DNA of 64,000 bases from Paenibacillus macerans (lineage in GTDB: Bacteria; Bacillota; Bacilli; Paenibacillales; Paenibacillaceae): assembly GCF_900454495.1 (NCBI RefSeq), contig NZ_UGSI01000001.1, positions 124,001-188,000 on the forward strand, read 5' to 3'. The position numbers and the translations under genes were made by a program. Below the pieces are notes generated by a model. The model searched no databases, was not told the origin of the DNA, and saw only the letters and a program-made list of their open reading frames with translations. Shown here one piece after another: positions 61,324-64,000 of this stretch (positions within the stretch are counted from its first letter, which is position 1; each line of letters begins with the position of its first letter).

Positions 61324-62229
61324 ATGCAGCATTGGATATCGAATTTGACCCGGCAGGGAGTCGGAACGGTATTGCCGAACGAGCCGATGTCAAAATATAC
61401 AACATGGAAAATCGGCGGTCCCGCTGACGCGATGGTCGTACCCGAGAATCCCGGGCAGCTGTCCAAGCTCGTCCGGCTGCTTCATGAGGAGCGGATCCCT
61501 TGGATGGTGGTCGGCAAGGGCTCGAACATGCTGGTCTCCGACCGGGGAATTCGGGGGTGCGTGATCCGGCTTGGCTCCGGATTGGAGCAGATCGAATTTG
61601 ACGGAAGCAAGGTCCAGGCCGGAGGGGGCGCTTCGTTCGTCAGACTCAGCATCATGGCGGGCAAACAGGGGCTGACCGGCCTGGAGTTTGCCGGAGGCAT
61701 CCCCGGGACGGTGGGGGGAGCCGTATATATGAACGCCGGGGCTCACGGGTCCGATGTGTCACGTATATTTAAATCCGCTGACATTGTTCTGGAGACGGGT
61801 GAATTGGTCACTTACAACGCAGAGGATATGGAATTTGACTATCGGCATTCCGTCCTGCACGAACAGCGCGGCATTGTGGCCAAAGCCGAATTTACGCTGG
61901 CTGCCGGCGATCGGCTGGAAGTTGCCGCCGCCATGGCGGCTTACAAGGACCGCCGCCGCAAAACGCAGCCGCTTCAGCAGCCGTGCGCCGGCAGCGTCTT
62001 CCGCAATCCGCCGGGAGACCATTCGGCCAGGCTGATCGAGGCGGCCGGACTTAAAGGCTTAAAGGTCGGAGGAGCCGAAGTATCCACGCTGCACGCCAAT
62101 TTCATCGTCAATACCGGGCAAGCGACAGCAGAGGACGTTCTAGCGCTCATGGAGCAAATCAAGGCATCCGTCGAAGACAAGTTCGGCGTAAACTTGGTGC
62201 CGGAGGTTTTTTTCGTGGGCGAACGGTAA
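61324..62229 (+). CDS. murB: UDP-N-acetylenolpyruvoylglucosamine reductase MurB
   Basis: FAD enzyme that reduces UDP-GlcNAc-enolpyruvate to UDP-MurNAc. The 301 residues fit type II MurB: MSKYTTWKIGGPADAMVVPEN, VVGKGSNMLVSDRG, GLEFAGGIPGTVGGAVYMNAGAHG, the catalytic serine in GSVFRNPPGDHSARLIEAAGLKG and the final glutamate in PEVFFVGE. ATG 61324 follows AAGGAGGGATT; the upstream open extension has no site. Confidence 0.96.
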   Translation: MQHWISNLTRQGVGTVLPNEPMSKYTTWKIGGPADAMVVPENPGQLSKLVRLLHEERIPWMVVGKGSNMLVSDRGIRGCVIRLGSGLEQIEFDGSKVQAGGGASFVRLSIMAGKQGLTGLEFAGGIPGTVGGAVYMNAGAHGSDVSRIFKSADIVLETGELVTYNAEDMEFDYRHSVLHEQRGIVAKAEFTLAAGDRLEVAAAMAAYKDRRRKTQPLQQPCAGSVFRNPPGDHSARLIEAAGLKGLKVGGAEVSTLHANFIVNTGQATAEDVLALMEQIKASVEDKFGVNLVPEVFFVGER

Positions 62230-62245
62230 ACTCGGAGGTGATACA

Positions 62246-63526
62246 TTGGACAAATTGGTGATCGAAGGCGGGAGACCCCTATCAGGAACCATTCGTATCC
62301 ATGGAGCAAAAAATGCCGCACTGCCGATTCTGGCCGCTAGTTTGCTGTCCGAAGGCAAGGTGCAACTTCGAAATGTCCCCCGTCTGCTCGATATTGATGT
62401 CATGCTGGGCATACTCGGCCGCCTTGGCTGCAAAGCCGTCCATTTAGGGGATACGGTTACGGTCGACACGGGAAGCGCGGATTCAAGCCATGTGCCGGAG
62501 GATTTGATGAAGCAGATGCGGTCGTCGATTTTTTTGATGGGGCCGCTGCTCGCCAGGTTCGGGGAGGTTTGCATTTACCAGCCGGGCGGGTGCGCCATCG
62601 GCGAACGAAAAATCGATTTGCATTTGAAAGGGCTGGAAGCCCTGGGGGCGCAAATCGAGGAAAGCGAGCAGCAAATCCGGTGCCGGGCCAGCAGGCTGGT
62701 CGGTTGCGATATTCACCTTGATTTTCCCAGTGTCGGGGCGACGGAAAACATCATGATGGCGGCCGCGCTGGCGGAAGGGACGACGGTAATCACCAATGCC
62801 GCCCGGGAACCGGAAATTCAGGATCTGCAAAACTTCTTGAACGCCATGGGGGCGAGCATCATCGGCGCCGGAACGGACACGATTACGATTCGCGGCGTAG
62901 AGCGCCTGTATCCTTGCGATTACGAGGTTATCCCCGACCGTATCGTTGCCGGAACCGCGCTGATCGCCGTAGCCGCTACGCGCGGCAGCGTGACGCTGAC
63001 CCACTGCAATCCGGCGCACCTGGTGTCCCTGCTTCATGTGCTGCGGCGGGCAGGTGTTCAAATTGGAGCTGCCGATGATATAATAACGATTAGCAGCGCA
63101 GGCCGTCCTAGAGCGGTGGAGCGGATCGTGACTTCGCCGTATCCTTCCTTTCCGACCGATCTGCAGTCGCAAATCATGGTATTGCTTGCGTTGGCGGACG
63201 GACTCAGCGTAATGAAGGAGACCGTGTTCGAGGGCAGATTCAAGCATGTGGACGAATTGGTCCGGATGGGCGCCGACATTTCGGTCGATTTGAATCTGGC
63301 TTTCATTCGCGGGGTGCCGAGATTGTACGGAGCCACCGTGGAGGCCACGGACCTGCGGGCCGGCGCCGCGCTAGTCATTGCGGGCCTGGCGGCGCAAGGC
63401 AAAACGATCGTGGAGCAGGTTCATCATATCGATCGCGGCTACGACCGGATCGAAACGATGTTCCAGCGTCTCGGGGGCGCGATCCATCGCGAAACCCCCG
63501 TGCTGAAGCAGCTTGATTTAGCCTGA
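62246..63526 (+). CDS. murA: UDP-N-acetylglucosamine 1-carboxyvinyltransferase MurA
   Basis: First committed step of peptidoglycan synthesis and target of fosfomycin. The 426-residue protein has GAKNAALPILAASLL (about 18-32) and QPGGCAIGERKIDLHLKGLEALGA, with the fosfomycin-reactive cysteine at about 115. TTG start at 62246 after CTCGGAGGTG. Bacilli often carry two murA paralogues; this is the one in the dcw cluster. Confidence 0.96.
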   Translation: MDKLVIEGGRPLSGTIRIHGAKNAALPILAASLLSEGKVQLRNVPRLLDIDVMLGILGRLGCKAVHLGDTVTVDTGSADSSHVPEDLMKQMRSSIFLMGPLLARFGEVCIYQPGGCAIGERKIDLHLKGLEALGAQIEESEQQIRCRASRLVGCDIHLDFPSVGATENIMMAAALAEGTTVITNAAREPEIQDLQNFLNAMGASIIGAGTDTITIRGVERLYPCDYEVIPDRIVAGTALIAVAATRGSVTLTHCNPAHLVSLLHVLRRAGVQIGAADDIITISSAGRPRAVERIVTSPYPSFPTDLQSQIMVLLALADGLSVMKETVFEGRFKHVDELVRMGADISVDLNLAFIRGVPRLYGATVEATDLRAGAALVIAGLAAQGKTIVEQVHHIDRGYDRIETMFQRLGGAIHRETPVLKQLDLA

Positions 63527-63539
63527 GGCTTGGCCTTAC

Positions 63540-63575
63540 ATCCCCTCCGTCCGGAGGGGATCAAGGCTTTTGGAC
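63540..63575 (+). terminator. Possible weak terminator after murA
   Basis: ATCCCCTCC (63540-63548) pairs with GGAGGGGAT (63553-63561) followed after CAAGGC by only four T. The stem is perfect but the T-run is poor, so read-through into divIB is likely. Confidence 0.5.
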
Positions 63576-63617
63576 GTTCTTTTATATTATTTATTCAGAA
63601 AGTTGCGGAGAAATGAC

Positions 63618-64000
63618 ATGCCCAAAGCGAATGTACCTGTCCTGAAAGAGCCGGTAAAACCGAAAAGGAAAAGCGGCCGAAAAGTAAAAGTGATCCTCAT
63701 CTTGCTGTTCGTTTCGTTACTTTGCGTGCTTTTTTTTCGCTCGTCCTTAAGCAAGGTTTCGGCGATTACGTTTCACGGCAATATGTATTCGACGGAGAGC
63801 GAGCTTCTAAAGGCCGCCGGACTGGAAGTCGGGGCGCCGTTTTTTGCCGTCAGTTCGGGGAACGTTGAGCGCAAATTGGAGAGCATTCCTTCCGTGGAGC
63901 ATGCGGTCGTGGACAAAAAATTCCCGGGAAAGATCGAGATCCGGATCGAAGAGTTTCCGCTTGCGGCCTATGAGCTTACCGACGGCGGCAAGCTGAGCGG
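63618..64000 (+). CDS. divIB: Cell division protein DivIB/FtsQ, 3' end cut by window
   Basis: An open frame from ATG 63618 to the window end, 127 residues visible. It has a Lys/Arg-rich cytoplasmic head (about 1-24), one transmembrane helix (about 24-41, VILILLFVSLLCVLFF) and the start of the extracellular POTRA domain: VSAITFHGNMYSTESELLKAAGLEVGAPFF and SIPSVEHAVVDKKFPGKIEIRIEEF. This is the FtsQ/DivIB layout, and its place after murA is the usual one in Bacilli. GCGGAG lies upstream. Confidence 0.9.
   Translation, partial: MPKANVPVLKEPVKPKRKSGRKVKVILILLFVSLLCVLFFRSSLSKVSAITFHGNMYSTESELLKAAGLEVGAPFFAVSSGNVERKLESIPSVEHAVVDKKFPGKIEIRIEEFPLAAYELTDGGKLS

Noticed and set aside
1..64000. tRNA or rRNA genes, prophage or full IS elements
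   Set aside because: No cloverleaf, rRNA core sequence, integrase or transposase was recognised anywhere in the window.

Overview
The window looks like chromosomal DNA of a spore-forming, low-GC-lineage but fairly GC-rich Bacillota, most likely Paenibacillus or a close relative (Paenibacillaceae). The reasons are the sporulation genes (spoVD, spoVE, an RsfA-like regulator), a type-B RNase P RNA, a glycine T-box in front of glyQS, bacillithiol synthesis (bshC), a meso-DAP-type MurE, strong GGAGG ribosome binding sites and frequent TTG/GTG starts. I see no prophage, CRISPR array, tRNA, rRNA or complete insertion sequence. Almost every long gene is a recognisable core gene; the accessory content lies mainly in the gaps.

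Layout. 1-12.6 kb: cdd (cut by the window edge), era, yqzL, recO, a T-box leader, glyQ-glyS, a YaiI/YqxD protein, dnaG, sigA, a membrane protein, trmK and a YqfO/Nif3 protein. 12.7-20.1 kb: rnpB, a secreted subtilase on the minus strand, small DUF proteins, a lytic transglycosylase, and a cysteine desulfurase-thiI pair for tRNA thiolation. 20.2-28.9 kb: two divergent TerC-family genes, a membrane protein, typA, ylaH, an LCP protein, a PNPOx-like protein, a YhcN/YlaJ lipoprotein and a PIN-PhoH ATPase. 29-35 kb: an orphan solute-binding protein, a secreted coiled-coil protein, DUF2626, an RsfA-like regulator, panE and DUF3397. 35-40.8 kb: a complete oligopeptide ABC operon (oppABCDF). 40.9-64 kb: bshC, ahcY, then the division and cell wall (dcw) cluster mraZ-rsmH-ftsL-PBP-PBP-spoVD-murE-murF-mraY-murD-spoVE-murG-murB-murA-divIB (cut by the window end).

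The most interesting observations are non-coding. (1) A roughly 170-bp interspersed element with terminal inverted repeats occurs three times, with two end-only stubs. One copy is inserted in the 5' arm of Stem I of the glyQS T-box riboswitch, another supplies part of the mraZ stop codon, and the end sequences differ between copies yet stay self-complementary. (2) A second, unrelated family of about 190 bp with nested inverted repeats occurs twice, its 120-bp core about 96% identical. (3) Two local repeat arrays fill the glyS-yqxD and ahcY-mraZ gaps. (4) In the dcw cluster the division transpeptidase gene is tandemly duplicated, with a 97-bp tract of perfect identity that suggests gene conversion, giving three class-B PBPs in a row with spoVD. 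(5) A strong terminator hairpin separates oppA from oppBCDF. (6) mraZ is preceded by a textbook 10-bp-periodic MraZ operator.

Functionally the window joins cell wall synthesis and division (dcw), spore cortex synthesis (spoVD, spoVE), replication and transcription start-up (dnaG, sigA), RNA maturation (rnpB, era, trmK, thiI) and peptide uptake (opp). Assignments come from reading protein motifs and gene order; no database search was run.
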